Part shown: positions 17,301 through 26,368 of the stretch, one piece after another | Layout: each line of letters opens with the position of its first letter | Position numbering within the stretch: position 1 is the first letter of the stretch | Source: Hyalangium versicolor | Lineage (GTDB): Bacteria > Myxococcota > Myxococcia > Myxococcales > Myxococcaceae | Assembly: GCF_020103695.1 (NCBI RefSeq) | Contig: NZ_JAHXBF010000001.1 | Span: forward strand, 558,001-622,000 | Direction: 5' to 3' | Length of the DNA: 64,000 nucleotides | Position numbers and translations under genes: made by a program | Notes under the pieces: generated by a model | The model's input: the letters and a program-made list of their open reading frames with translations, nothing else | The model's database searches: none | What the model was told of the DNA's origin: nothing

Positions 17301-20300
17301 CACGTGCTGGAAGATGAACCCGGGTCCAGACTGCAGCCGCTGGACGGGAACGCCCCCGGACTCGGGAAAGCAGGTCCGGAGGATCTCGTGGCGTTTCACG
17401 AGTCGCGCGACACATCGCTCCAGCACGGCCGCATCGAGTGGACCGGTGAGCCTCAGCGCGAAGGGCATGTGGTAGACGGGGCCCGCGTTCAGTTGATGCA
17501 GGAACCACAGGCGGCGTTGGGCCGAGGACAGGGGCGCATCCGGGGTCCTCTCGAGCCTTCTCGGAGGAGGCAGAGAGCGCCCCACGCTCCGGAGCGTCTC
17601 CAAGTGCCGCGCGAGCCCGGCGGGCGTGGGGAAGTCGAACAACGCGCGCATCGGCAGCTCGCGCCCGAGGCTCTTGCGGATGCGCGAGATCGCCCGTGCG
17701 ACGAGCAGCGAGTGGCCTCCCTGTTCGAAGAAGTCGGTGTGACGGCCGAGTGCGCTCACGCCCAACAGCTCGCCGAGGAGTGAGGCCAGGAGTTCCTCGA
17801 GCGGACCTTGGGGCCGGGCTTGCAGGGCCGGATCCTCGGTGGGGTGCTCGGGGGCACGAAGGGCCCGCCGGTCGATCTTCCCGTTCGGCGTGCGTGGCAT
17901 CTCCTCCAGCGGTACCAGCAGGGAGGGGATGAAGTGCGCGGGCAGCCGCTCCTTGAGGAAGGTGCGCAGCCCGGGGAGTGAGACCGTGTGACCGGCCGCG
18001 GGGACCACATAGGCCACGAGCCGGGGCTCTCCTCCCGCTCCCGTTTCCGCCATCACGGCGATCTGGCCAAGGCCTGGAAAGGGGCTGGCCACCTGCTCGA
18101 TCTCTCCGGGCTCGATGCGGAAGCCCCGGATCTTCACCTGGTGGTCGATGCGGCCCAGGTACTCGAGCGTTCCATCTCCCCGGTAGCGCGTGAGGTCTCC
18201 CGTCCGGTAGAGGCGCGCGCCCGGCTCGGAGCTGAAGGGATCGGGGATGAACCGCTGCGCCGTGAGTTCGGGCCTGCCCAGGTAGCCTCGCGCCAGCCCC
18301 GAGCCCCCCAGGTAGAGCTCCCCGGGTACTCCGATGGGGACGGGGTGCAGCAGGTGATCCAGCACGTAGGCGCGCGTGTACTGGATGGGCCGGCCGATCG
18401 CCGGAGGTGTGGCCTGTCCTCGCTCGATGAGCGCGAAGGTCGAGTAGGTGGTGTCCTCCGTGGGCCCATAGAGATTGTAGACGCGCTCGGCTTGCGTGCG
18501 CGCGTAGAGGTCCTCCACCAGCGAGCGGTGGAGCGCCTCGCCTGCCAGGTTGACGGTCTTCACCGACGCGGGCAGCCCCCGGTCCGCCAGCAGCTCGGCC
18601 ATGGCGGAGGGGACGGTGTTGATCAGCGTGATCTCGCTGGCATTTTCCAGGGACGGCAGCGCCAGCGCGTTGTCCGCGAGGATCACCTTGCCGCCCGTGG
18701 CCAGCGGCAGGAAGAGCTCGAAGACGGACAGGTCGAAGCACACGGAGGTCGAGGCCAGGATCCCTGCCCGCTGCTCGGCCGGGAAGACGCGCGCCGCCCA
18801 GTCGAGGAACGCCACCACGCTCCGGTGTTCGATGGCCACGCCCTTGGGCCGTCCGGTGGAGCCGGAGGTGTAGATGACATAGGCGAGGTGGGAGGGAGAC
18901 AGCCCGGACGGAAGAGGCGTTGCGTCGGGCCCTGCCGCCTCCCAGTCCTCGGAGTCGAGCTCGATGAGCCGCGACGCCGTGCCACGCAGCAGGGACGCAT
19001 ATGCGGACTGAGTCAGGGTGAGGCGCGCGCCCGCATCCTCCAGGGTGAAGCGCAGGCGCTCGGCGGGGTAGGCGGGATCGAGCGGCACGTACGCCGCGCC
19101 CGCCTTGAGGATGGCCAGGAGTGCGGTGACGAGCCCCGTATCACGCCGCAGGCATACGCCAATGCGCTCCTCGGGCCCCGCCCCGAGTGCCCGGAGCCGG
19201 CCCGCGAGCTGGGTGGAGCGCTTGTCCAACTCGGCATATGTGAGGCGCTCCCGGCCCGAGACGGCCGCGATGGCCTGGGGAGTCCTCCGGGCCTGCGCCA
19301 CGAACAGCTCGTGCAGGCACGCGGTGCCCAGGAACGGTTCGCCTCCCGCGTTCCATTCGGTGAGCAGCCGCTGCCGCTCCTCCTGGGGCAGGAGCGCCAA
19401 GGCGTCCACGGACGTTCCGGGCTGGGCGACGATCGACTCCAGCAAGGTCCGGAAGTGGCCGATCATTCGATCGAGGGTGGCGCGATCGAACAACCGCGTG
19501 TCGTATTTGAAGGTGCCTGAGAGGGCGGAGGGCGCGTCCCACAGCTCCAGGCACAGCTCGAACTGGTTCTCCTGCTGGGGAATCTCGAAGGGCTCGAGCA
19601 CCAGCCCCGCCGCGTCCACGCGGGCCGCGGCAGCGCCAGGCGCGAGCAGGGACAGGGCCTCCTCGAACTGTTGAGGCCGGTGCAGCAGGAAGAGGACCTG
19701 GAACAGCGAGGTGGGGGTGCCCGCACGCTGGGGCCGCAGGCGCTCGGTGAGCAGCGGCAGGGGGAATCCCTGATGATCGAGCGCGCCCAGCACGGTCTCG
19801 CGAGTGCGGGACAGGTGCGAGCGGAAGTCCTGTCCGGGCTCGAGTTGGCACCTCAGCACCAGGGTGTCGATCATGAAGCCGACGACGTTGGAGAGCTCAG
19901 CGCGGGCTCGGCCTTCACCCGTCACCGGCGAGCCCACGAGCAGATCCCGCTGGCCTGACCATCGCGAGAGGAGAACCTGGAACGCCGCGAGCAGCAGCGT
20001 GTAGAGGGTGGTGCCCTCGGCCCGCGCCAATGCCCGCAGGGACTGGCTCAGCTCGGGTGACAGCGTGAAGTCAATCGAGGCGCCTTCGCGGAGCGAGTCT
20101 GGACGCCGGGGCCGATCGCTGGGCAACTGAAGCTCGGGCAGCGGGAGCGCGAGCTGCTGGCGCCAATAAGACCAGAGGCGCTCCCCCTCGGGGCCCGCGA
20201 GCTGCCCGGCTTTCCAGCGGACGAAGTCCTCGTAGGTGTGCGCGAGGGGCGTGAGCCCCGCGCTCAGTTCATCCCCCCCGGCTGCGTACAGGCGGACCAG

Positions 20301-20813
20301 CTCGTCGAGCATGAGCCAGTACGACCAGCCGTCGCAGACGAGGTGGTGCATGGCGAGCAGCAGGATGTGCTCGGAGGGACTGCGGCTGAAGAGGGTGACG
20401 CGCAGCAGGGGCCCGCGCTCTAGATCAAAGGGCCGCTTCAAGGCTGCGGTGGCGGACCTCCGCAGCGTCTCTTCATCCTGTCCCTGGACCGGAACCTGCT
20501 CGAAGTGCAGCGGCTGCGTGCTGAGTACTTCCTGGACGGGCTGGCCCTCCTGCTCGCGGAAGATGGTGCGCAGGCTCGGGTGCCGGCGTACGAGCGCTTC
20601 CAGGGAGCGGCGCAGGACATCGATGTCGAGCGTCGTGGTGCTCCGGGCGGCGAACGCCACGTTGTAGGCCGGATCCTCCGGAGTGTTGCGGCACAGGAAC
20701 CAAAGGCCCTGTTGGCCTGGGGACAGCGGGAAGGGGACCTGGGGTGACTCGGCTCGCCGGCGCAACAGCTCCGCGAGCAGTGCGCGCCTGTCGGAGGGTG
20801 GGGCGGGCATCAT
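14310..20813 (-). CDS. Bimodular NRPS C-A-PCP-C-A-PCP
   Basis: This 2167-residue protein has six domains. C1 has HHLVCDG near 159. A1 has YTSGSTGRPKG near 648 and YGPTEDTTYS. PCP1 has EQGGHSLLV, Ser near 1034. C2 has HHLIADG near 1225. A2 has YTSGSTGRPKG near 1700 and AYGPTEVTIC. PCP2 has DLGGHSLLL, Ser near 2085. All core motifs look intact, and there is no epimerase or thioesterase. By-eye codes against GrsA are DLFNNALTYK (which I recall as an alanine-type code) and DAWIAGAICK (Asp-Ala-Trp start and Cys at 331 suggest an aromatic residue). The C1 domain should accept the polyketide from the PKS upstream, whose stop overlaps this ATG. The C-terminal tail is Arg-rich. The CmlA gene follows immediately. 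Confidence 0.96.
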   Translation of the reverse strand: MMPAPPSDRRALLAELLRRRAESPQVPFPLSPGQQGLWFLCRNTPEDPAYNVAFAARSTTTLDIDVLRRSLEALVRRHPSLRTIFREQEGQPVQEVLSTQPLHFEQVPVQGQDEETLRRSATAALKRPFDLERGPLLRVTLFSRSPSEHILLLAMHHLVCDGWSYWLMLDELVRLYAAGGDELSAGLTPLAHTYEDFVRWKAGQLAGPEGERLWSYWRQQLALPLPELQLPSDRPRRPDSLREGASIDFTLSPELSQSLRALARAEGTTLYTLLLAAFQVLLSRWSGQRDLLVGSPVTGEGRARAELSNVVGFMIDTLVLRCQLEPGQDFRSHLSRTRETVLGALDHQGFPLPLLTERLRPQRAGTPTSLFQVLFLLHRPQQFEEALSLLAPGAAAARVDAAGLVLEPFEIPQQENQFELCLELWDAPSALSGTFKYDTRLFDRATLDRMIGHFRTLLESIVAQPGTSVDALALLPQEERQRLLTEWNAGGEPFLGTACLHELFVAQARRTPQAIAAVSGRERLTYAELDKRSTQLAGRLRALGAGPEERIGVCLRRDTGLVTALLAILKAGAAYVPLDPAYPAERLRFTLEDAGARLTLTQSAYASLLRGTASRLIELDSEDWEAAGPDATPLPSGLSPSHLAYVIYTSGSTGRPKGVAIEHRSVVAFLDWAARVFPAEQRAGILASTSVCFDLSVFELFLPLATGGKVILADNALALPSLENASEITLINTVPSAMAELLADRGLPASVKTVNLAGEALHRSLVEDLYARTQAERVYNLYGPTEDTTYSTFALIERGQATPPAIGRPIQYTRAYVLDHLLHPVPIGVPGELYLGGSGLARGYLGRPELTAQRFIPDPFSSEPGARLYRTGDLTRYRGDGTLEYLGRIDHQVKIRGFRIEPGEIEQVASPFPGLGQIAVMAETGAGGEPRLVAYVVPAAGHTVSLPGLRTFLKERLPAHFIPSLLVPLEEMPRTPNGKIDRRALRAPEHPTEDPALQARPQGPLEELLASLLGELLGVSALGRHTDFFEQGGHSLLVARAISRIRKSLGRELPMRALFDFPTPAGLARHLETLRSVGRSLPPPRRLERTPDAPLSSAQRRLWFLHQLNAGPVYHMPFALRLTGPLDAAVLERCVARLVKRHEILRTCFPESGGVPVQRLQSGPGFIFQHVEGEALGLTSTEAEREWLEQEARRPFELTTGPLFRVTLVRHTDHEWLLLFVLHHLIADGESMRVMAEELSQDYAAALAGQEAERPELAFQYSDHAHWQRQCQDSPAIQQGLDFWRTQLRDAPLALELPTSHARPAVQTFQGRQYSFTLERELGDALGRLARSSHVTPYMALLSAFAILLSRYSGQEDLIIGSPSAGHRAEFEPMMGLFVNLLPLRLRLSGDPSFGALLASTRTIALDAYTHQEVPFEQIVEALGVPRSVDRSPLFQVAFSVQDALERSLRLPGLRVRPLNVDPGTSRFELSLVFEEHDGQWKGTFEYNSALFEASFIQRMAEHLRVLLQGAVDAPDARISELPLLSRAERHQVLVERNLEKHELPEPALVHHLIEAQVLRTPDALAVAFQDEVLTYQQLDSRANRLANALRRQGVGPDVIVALGLERSTELVVAMLATLKAGGAWLPLEPSLPLERLGALISDARPRVFLTHSRAPRPSLPAGTYVIVLDEQRALMEEGPEESPRVELDGEHLAYVIYTSGSTGRPKGTLLRHRGLCNTALQIASAMALHPCSRVLQFASASFDASVWEIFPTLMVGASVHLAPREELIPGEALHEVLRRRSITAAILTPSVLAQLDPRGLETLETLASGGEACTPELVERWRTGPRFLNAYGPTEVTICSSIAMHVEPERITLGRPFHNVQGYVLDTRLRPVPVGVPGELYIGGEGLARGYLGRPELTAERFIPHPFSNEPGARLYRTGDKARWQENGELEYLGRTDFQVKLRGYRIEPGEIESWLLDHPGIREAVVVRSGSAGQERLVAYVVARASAGTARPGLADLRAHLRTNLPEYMIPSAFCFLDALPLSPSGKLDRRALPPPSSAPSDSEAAPVLPQTELERRITAIWKDVLRLEQVGIHDNFFDLGGHSLLLANLRTQLRQQLSVEVSMIDLFQYTTIHALAGLLGSRHEASADEAPHAPESRGPRRELARRQRELRVGQRSRPDSGGKP

Positions 20814-23800
20814 TCGAGCACCTTGCGCTCTCTCGAGAGGTCCCCGATGAGCTGCTCCACCTCGGCTTCACTGAGCTGCTCCAGGTTGGCCAGCAGTCCC
20901 CGGGCTTCCTCGGGCCGCAGCGAACGAGCCGCGGCAGGCGCAGGGGGCTTCCGGGCCGTGGTGATTCGCGCCACGAGCTCCTCGAGCGTCGAGCCTCCGA
21001 GGAAGGCCAGCAGGGGAATGTCGGTGCCCAGCTCTGCTCGGATCTTGTTCCGCAGCTCCACGGCCATGAGCGAGTCGAGGCCAAAGTGGATCAGCGGCGA
21101 TCGGGCATCGAGTTCATGCTCCGCCATGCGCAGGGTCCGGGCGATGCGTGTGCGCAGATAACCCGCCAGATCGATCCCGCTGGTGGGAGGGTGCTGGCGA
21201 GAGCGGTGGGGGCTCGCGGCGGTCTTCGTGACGAGCTCTTCGATCAACAGCGGAGCCTGCCCAGCGGGAAACTGCCGCAGGTAGTCCTCCCAGTGCATGT
21301 CCACCACGCAGACGTGGGGCTCACGGGCTGGCAGGCGCGCCAGACAGTCCAACGCTCGGGAGGGCTCCATGGCGCTCAGGCCGTGGCCCTGCAACTGGGA
21401 CGTCCGGTGTCCTCCCACCCGGCGCGTCATCCCCGTATCGGCCCAGAGCCCCCAACTCACGCTGAGCGCGGGCAGTCCGAGCTGGTGCCGGTAGCGCGCC
21501 AGTCCATCCAGGAATGCGTTGGCCGCGACGTAGTTGCCCAACCCCGTCAGCCCCAGCACGCTCGCGACGGAGGAGTAGAGGACGAAGAAATCCAGCGGCA
21601 GCTTCCGGGTGAGCTGATGCAGGTTCCAGGCCCCTGCCAGCTTGGGTGCGAACACCGTCTCGAAGAGTGCCCACTGGTGATCGTGCAGCAGCCGGTCCGC
21701 GAAGACGCCTGCTGCGTGGATGATGCCGTGCAGGGGCGGCATTGTCCGCTCCACCTGCTGGAGCATCGCGGCGGCCTGTTCCTCCACGCTGATGTCGGCC
21801 CGCCAGGCGAGTACTTCCACTCCCTGGGCTCGAAGTTGCTCGAGCTGGGCTCGCGCCTCGTCCGAGCCCGCTCCTCGGCCGACGAGCACGAGGTGACGCG
21901 CTCCCCACTCCACCAGCCGGGAAGCCGTCTCCAGGCCGATGCCCCCGAGCCCTCCGGTGATGAGATAGGTAGCATCGGCGCGGATGGGTAGCTGCTGGCC
22001 TGGTGCCAGCTTGGGGAGCCGCGAGAGCCGTGAGACGTAGCGCCGTCCCCCGCGCAGGGCGAGGGCGCTCTCCGAGGGGCTCTCTACCCGCAGCAGCTCC
22101 TGGACGAGGAACGAGGCCTCCGTGTCCGGACCCGAGGGATCCAGGTCCACGCGGACCGTGCGGAACTCGGGGTGCTCGGTGGCGATGGATTGTCCCAGTC
22201 CCCAGAGCGCCGCGTGGAGGGGAGTGACGGGCGCACCCTCTGTGCCGAACCCCTGGGCTCCGCGCGTCACCAACCAGAGAGATGGTGGTGTCGGAAGGGC
22301 CGCGCTGATCAGCGCCTGCACGAGGTGGAGTGTGCTCTGGCACCCGAGCCGGGTGGCATCCTGCAGTGCTCCGAGGGTGGGTTCCGGAGAGGTCTCTTCA
22401 TCCAGCGTCCACAAGTGGACCACCCCTTTGAGGGGCGAGCCGTCACGCCGCAACACCGCCAACAATCGTTCGAAGTGCTCTCGCCGAGATGGATCGACCG
22501 AGAACACGCCGGGTGACACCTCCTGGTACTCGTCGCGCCGCTGCACCCAGATGCACTCCTGGCCCTGCTCGCGCAGCAGCTTCGCGACTCCTTGCGCTGT
22601 CCCCCGCGTGTCAGCGAGCAGGAGCCACCGTCCCGAGGTGCGTGTCTGCTCGCTCTGAGGCTCACTCTCGCGAGCGGCTCGCCACCCTGGGGCGTACAAC
22701 CACTCGGAGGAGCTGTCCTCCAGGCGCGCGCGCAGCGTGTCCAGGGACACGGGTCGCAACTGGAGCCCGTTCAGCGTGGCGAGGCGCTCGCCTGCCTCGG
22801 AGAACACCTGGAAATCGAAGCTCTGCACGGCCGCGTGGGCGTCACCCTGGGGGCGGAGCCGCGTGTGGCAGAAGACGCGCGAGCCGATGGGCGCATGGAG
22901 GGACAAGGCCTGCAGGCCGAGGGCCATCGCGGGTGCCGGCGGCTGCGAGGACGTGGCCGCGGCGGCGAGGGTCTGCATGCATGCATCGAGCAGGGCAGGG
23001 TGAAAGCCTGCCCAGCGTGAGTCCTCGGCCAGCTCCTGTGGGAGCACCACCTCGCCGAGAGCCTCTCCCTCTCCCCGCCAGAGGCGGTGCATGTTGCGGA
23101 ACGCTGGACCGGGTTGGATTCCCCGCTGGCCCAGCCACCGCTCGAACTCCTCGCTCGCTACGGGCGCTGGACACCGCTTCTGACACTCCGCGAACGCAGG
23201 GTCGGGTGTTCCTCCGGGCGTCGGGTCCGCGACGAGCGTGCCCTCGCAGTGCAGCACCCACGCAGCCTGGTCTCCCTCGGACCCGGTGCGGCCGTAGAGC
23301 TTGAAAGCCGCCGCCTGATGCTCCACAGGCCCGACGACGATCTGGAGCCAGGGCACTTCATTCCCGGACAGGAACAGGGGCTGGACGTACGAGACATCTC
23401 GCAGGCCACACCGGGGAGTCCCCAGGGCCGCGCGCCCGGCGGCAAGCGCTGCATCGAGGAACGCCGCCCCGGGCATGAGGGACGTCTCCAACAGACGGTG
23501 CTGGGCGAGCAGTGCCACCGTGGGCTCATCGAGCCGGGCTTCGAACCGCAGCTCCTGGGAGCCCGCCAAGACCATGCGCCGCCCCAATAGGGGGTGTGCG
23601 CCGGGCTCGAGTCGAGGAGCGGGGGCCTCAGGGGCAGGCGGGCTGAGCCAATAGCGGCGGCGCTGGAACGCCACTGTGGGCACTGACACCCGGCGCCTCG
23701 CGTGGGGCCGATCGAAGCGAGACCAATCCACGGGTACCCCGCGCACCTCCAACTGCGCGAGGCTCGTCAAGAGCTGGGCCCAGTCGGGCTGATCTGGACG

Positions 23801-26368
23801 CAGGCTGGGCAACCAGCTCAGCTCCGGGGCGGACAGGGTTTGCGGCCCCATCCCCACCAGCGTGGGCTTGGGCCCCACCTCGAGGAAGATCTCCACGCCC
23901 CGCCGGCCCAGGCTGCGCATCCCATCCGCGAAGCGGACCGTCTCCCGGAGATGGCGGCAGAAGTACTCGGCGCTCAAGGCCTCGGGGCCGAGCACGTCCC
24001 CCGTCACGTTGGAGACGAGCCCCAGCTTCATGGGCGTGAACCTCACCTGCAGCGCCGCCTGCTCGAACGCGCCGAGCATGGGATCCATCAAGTGCGAGTG
24101 GCCCGGATAGGCGATCCGCAACAGCCGGGTCTCCAGTCCCCGCTGGTTGAGCGTCTCCAGGACGTCCTTCACCTGACCGGCTCGGCCCGAGATGACGATG
24201 CTCTCCGGTCCGTTGATGGCGGCGATGGAGATGCGTCCGGCGAAGGGGGTGAGCGCCTCCCTCACCCGCGCCTCTTCGCCATAGACCATGGCCATCTCGC
24301 CCGGTTCCACGCGCTCCTGCATCCACCGGCCGCGCTGGCTCACCAGCCGCAGTCCCTCCTCCAGGCTGAACGCACCGGCGACACAGGCGGCCGCGTACTC
24401 ACCCAGGCTGTGGCCCAGCACGTAGTCGGGCTCGATTCCCCAGGAGCGCCAGAGGACGGCCAGGCTGTACTCGAGGGCGAACAGCGCCGGCTGGGTGAAA
24501 GCCGTCTCGTCCAGCCGAGTCGTGGTGTCGAGCAGCGAGGTGCCCAACAGCGGCCGAAGGATGGCCTCACAGCGATCCATCGACTCCCGGAACACGGGCG
24601 AGCTGGCGTAGAGCTGCCGGGCCATGCCCGGGTACTGCGAGCCCTGGCCAGTGAACAGGAAGGCGATTCGCGGGCGCGCGTTCATGCGGGCCCGGCCGTT
24701 CCAGACATCTGGCGCTGCGCCTTCCTTCGCGTACTGCTTCAGCCTGGCCTTCAACTCCCCGGTGTCTTGTGCCACCACGGCGAGCCGGTGCTCGAAGTGC
24801 TGCCGTCCCGTATTGGCGCTGTAGGCCAGGTCCGCCAGCGCCACCGGGGAGGGTCGCTCCAGGGCGCGCACCCATTTGTCGGCGAGCTGTCCCAGCGCCT
24901 CCTCGCTCTTGGCGGAGAGGCACACGATCTGATGCGAGCGCTCCGCTCCCCCGATCGCCTGCGGCGCCTCGGGCGGGGCCGGTGCCTCCTCGAGTACGAC
25001 ATGGGCGTTGGTGCCGCCGAACCCGAAAGCGCTCACTCCCGCCAGCCGAGGCCCCTGCCGCTGGGGCCAAGGGGTGAGCGACACCGGGACCGAGAGCTTC
25101 AGTTGCTCGAGGTCGATGGCGGGATTGGGCTTCTCGAAGTGAAGGCTGGCGGGGATCTGCTGGTGGGCGAGGGAGAGCGCCACCTTGATGAGGCCCGAGA
25201 TACCCGCGGCGGACTCGAGGTGGCCGATGTTCGTCTTCACGGAGCCGATGAGGCAGGGCCGCTCGGCGGGGCGGCCCTCGGACAGCACCTCTCCCAGGGC
25301 CTGGGCCTCGATGGGATCTCCCACCTCGGTGCCCGTCCCATGGGCCTCCACGTAGTCGATGTCGGCCGGCTTGACGCGGGCGTGTGCGAGGACCGAACGC
25401 AGCAACTGCCGCTGGGCTGTGCCACTCGGGGCGGTGAGGAAGCTGCTCGCCCCATCCTGGTTCACATGGCTCGCGCGGACGGTGGCGTAGATGCGATCGC
25501 TGTCGCGCAGGGCGGCCGCAAGGGGCTTGAGGACCACGATTCCGCCCCCCTCGCCCCGGATATAGCCGTTGGCCCGGTGGTCAAAGGCCTTGCAGCGCGC
25601 ATCCGGGGCCATCGCTCCCAGGCGTGCCATGGCCACGCTGCTGTCCGGGGCGAGGATGAGGTTGACGCCCCCGGCGAGGGCGAGAGTGCTCTCCCCGCTG
25701 CGCAGGCTCTGGCAGGCCAGATGCACGGTGGTGAGCGAGGAGGAGCAGGCGGTGTCCACCGTCATGCTCGGTCCGTTCAGCCCGAGCACGAACGAGATGC
25801 GGTTGGAGATGATGCTGAAGTGCTCGCCCGTGGCGGTGTGCTGCTCGATGATGCGTGTTCCGGCCTTGTGCTTGAGCGTGGCGTAGTCGTTCCAGCACGC
25901 GCTCAGGAAGACGCCCGTCATCGAGCCCCGCAGCGTCTCCGGACGCACGCCCGAGTCCTCCAGGGCCTCCCAGGCCAGCTCCAGAGCGAGCCGCTGCTGG
26001 GGATCCATCTGGATGGCCTCGCGCGGCGCGATGCCGAAGAAGAGGCTGTCGAACGTATCGACGCTGTCGAGGAATCCGCCCTGGCGGACATAGATCTTTC
26101 CGGACGCGCCGCGGTCCGGATCGTAGAAGGCGTCGATGTCCCAGCGGTCCCCAGGCTGATCGCCAATGGCGTCGCGCCCCTGGGCCAACAACTCCCAGAA
26201 CTCCGCGGGGGAGTGCACGCCCCCGGGAAGCCGGCAGCCGATCCCCACCACGGCGATGGGCTCGTGCTGGGCCTGCTCCAGCCGCGCAATGCGTGCCTGC
26301 GCCTGCTCCAGTGCGAGGAAGGCGCGCTGCAGCGGCGTCAGTCGTTCGACTCGCTCCTGCTCGTTCAT
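20810..26368 (-). CDS. Type I PKS module KS-AT-DH-KR-ACP
   Basis: This 1852-residue protein opens with an N-terminal coiled coil of about 35 residues (LEQAQARIARLEQ), typical of a docking helix. KS has TACSSS near 208, VEAHGTGT and KTNIGH. AT has GHSLGEY near 654 and a specificity box YPGHS, which is neither the malonyl HAFH nor the methylmalonyl YASH pattern. DH keeps its His in QHRLLETSLMPG (near 956, with Glu where the motif usually has Gly) and its Asp in HPALLDACMQ. KR has ITGGLGGIG near 1473 with catalytic Lys (FAPKLAG), Ser (YSSVAS) and Tyr (GNYVAAN) intact. ACP has FGLDSLMA near 1763. The predicted result is an alpha,beta-unsaturated unit with an alkyl branch if the local CCR supplies the extender. 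The C-terminal tail SEAEVEQLIGDL resembles a docking helix. Confidence 0.96.
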   Translation of the reverse strand: MNEQERVERLTPLQRAFLALEQAQARIARLEQAQHEPIAVVGIGCRLPGGVHSPAEFWELLAQGRDAIGDQPGDRWDIDAFYDPDRGASGKIYVRQGGFLDSVDTFDSLFFGIAPREAIQMDPQQRLALELAWEALEDSGVRPETLRGSMTGVFLSACWNDYATLKHKAGTRIIEQHTATGEHFSIISNRISFVLGLNGPSMTVDTACSSSLTTVHLACQSLRSGESTLALAGGVNLILAPDSSVAMARLGAMAPDARCKAFDHRANGYIRGEGGGIVVLKPLAAALRDSDRIYATVRASHVNQDGASSFLTAPSGTAQRQLLRSVLAHARVKPADIDYVEAHGTGTEVGDPIEAQALGEVLSEGRPAERPCLIGSVKTNIGHLESAAGISGLIKVALSLAHQQIPASLHFEKPNPAIDLEQLKLSVPVSLTPWPQRQGPRLAGVSAFGFGGTNAHVVLEEAPAPPEAPQAIGGAERSHQIVCLSAKSEEALGQLADKWVRALERPSPVALADLAYSANTGRQHFEHRLAVVAQDTGELKARLKQYAKEGAAPDVWNGRARMNARPRIAFLFTGQGSQYPGMARQLYASSPVFRESMDRCEAILRPLLGTSLLDTTTRLDETAFTQPALFALEYSLAVLWRSWGIEPDYVLGHSLGEYAAACVAGAFSLEEGLRLVSQRGRWMQERVEPGEMAMVYGEEARVREALTPFAGRISIAAINGPESIVISGRAGQVKDVLETLNQRGLETRLLRIAYPGHSHLMDPMLGAFEQAALQVRFTPMKLGLVSNVTGDVLGPEALSAEYFCRHLRETVRFADGMRSLGRRGVEIFLEVGPKPTLVGMGPQTLSAPELSWLPSLRPDQPDWAQLLTSLAQLEVRGVPVDWSRFDRPHARRRVSVPTVAFQRRRYWLSPPAPEAPAPRLEPGAHPLLGRRMVLAGSQELRFEARLDEPTVALLAQHRLLETSLMPGAAFLDAALAAGRAALGTPRCGLRDVSYVQPLFLSGNEVPWLQIVVGPVEHQAAAFKLYGRTGSEGDQAAWVLHCEGTLVADPTPGGTPDPAFAECQKRCPAPVASEEFERWLGQRGIQPGPAFRNMHRLWRGEGEALGEVVLPQELAEDSRWAGFHPALLDACMQTLAAAATSSQPPAPAMALGLQALSLHAPIGSRVFCHTRLRPQGDAHAAVQSFDFQVFSEAGERLATLNGLQLRPVSLDTLRARLEDSSSEWLYAPGWRAARESEPQSEQTRTSGRWLLLADTRGTAQGVAKLLREQGQECIWVQRRDEYQEVSPGVFSVDPSRREHFERLLAVLRRDGSPLKGVVHLWTLDEETSPEPTLGALQDATRLGCQSTLHLVQALISAALPTPPSLWLVTRGAQGFGTEGAPVTPLHAALWGLGQSIATEHPEFRTVRVDLDPSGPDTEASFLVQELLRVESPSESALALRGGRRYVSRLSRLPKLAPGQQLPIRADATYLITGGLGGIGLETASRLVEWGARHLVLVGRGAGSDEARAQLEQLRAQGVEVLAWRADISVEEQAAAMLQQVERTMPPLHGIIHAAGVFADRLLHDHQWALFETVFAPKLAGAWNLHQLTRKLPLDFFVLYSSVASVLGLTGLGNYVAANAFLDGLARYRHQLGLPALSVSWGLWADTGMTRRVGGHRTSQLQGHGLSAMEPSRALDCLARLPAREPHVCVVDMHWEDYLRQFPAGQAPLLIEELVTKTAASPHRSRQHPPTSGIDLAGYLRTRIARTLRMAEHELDARSPLIHFGLDSLMAVELRNKIRAELGTDIPLLAFLGGSTLEELVARITTARKPPAPAAARSLRPEEARGLLANLEQLSEAEVEQLIGDLSRERKVLE

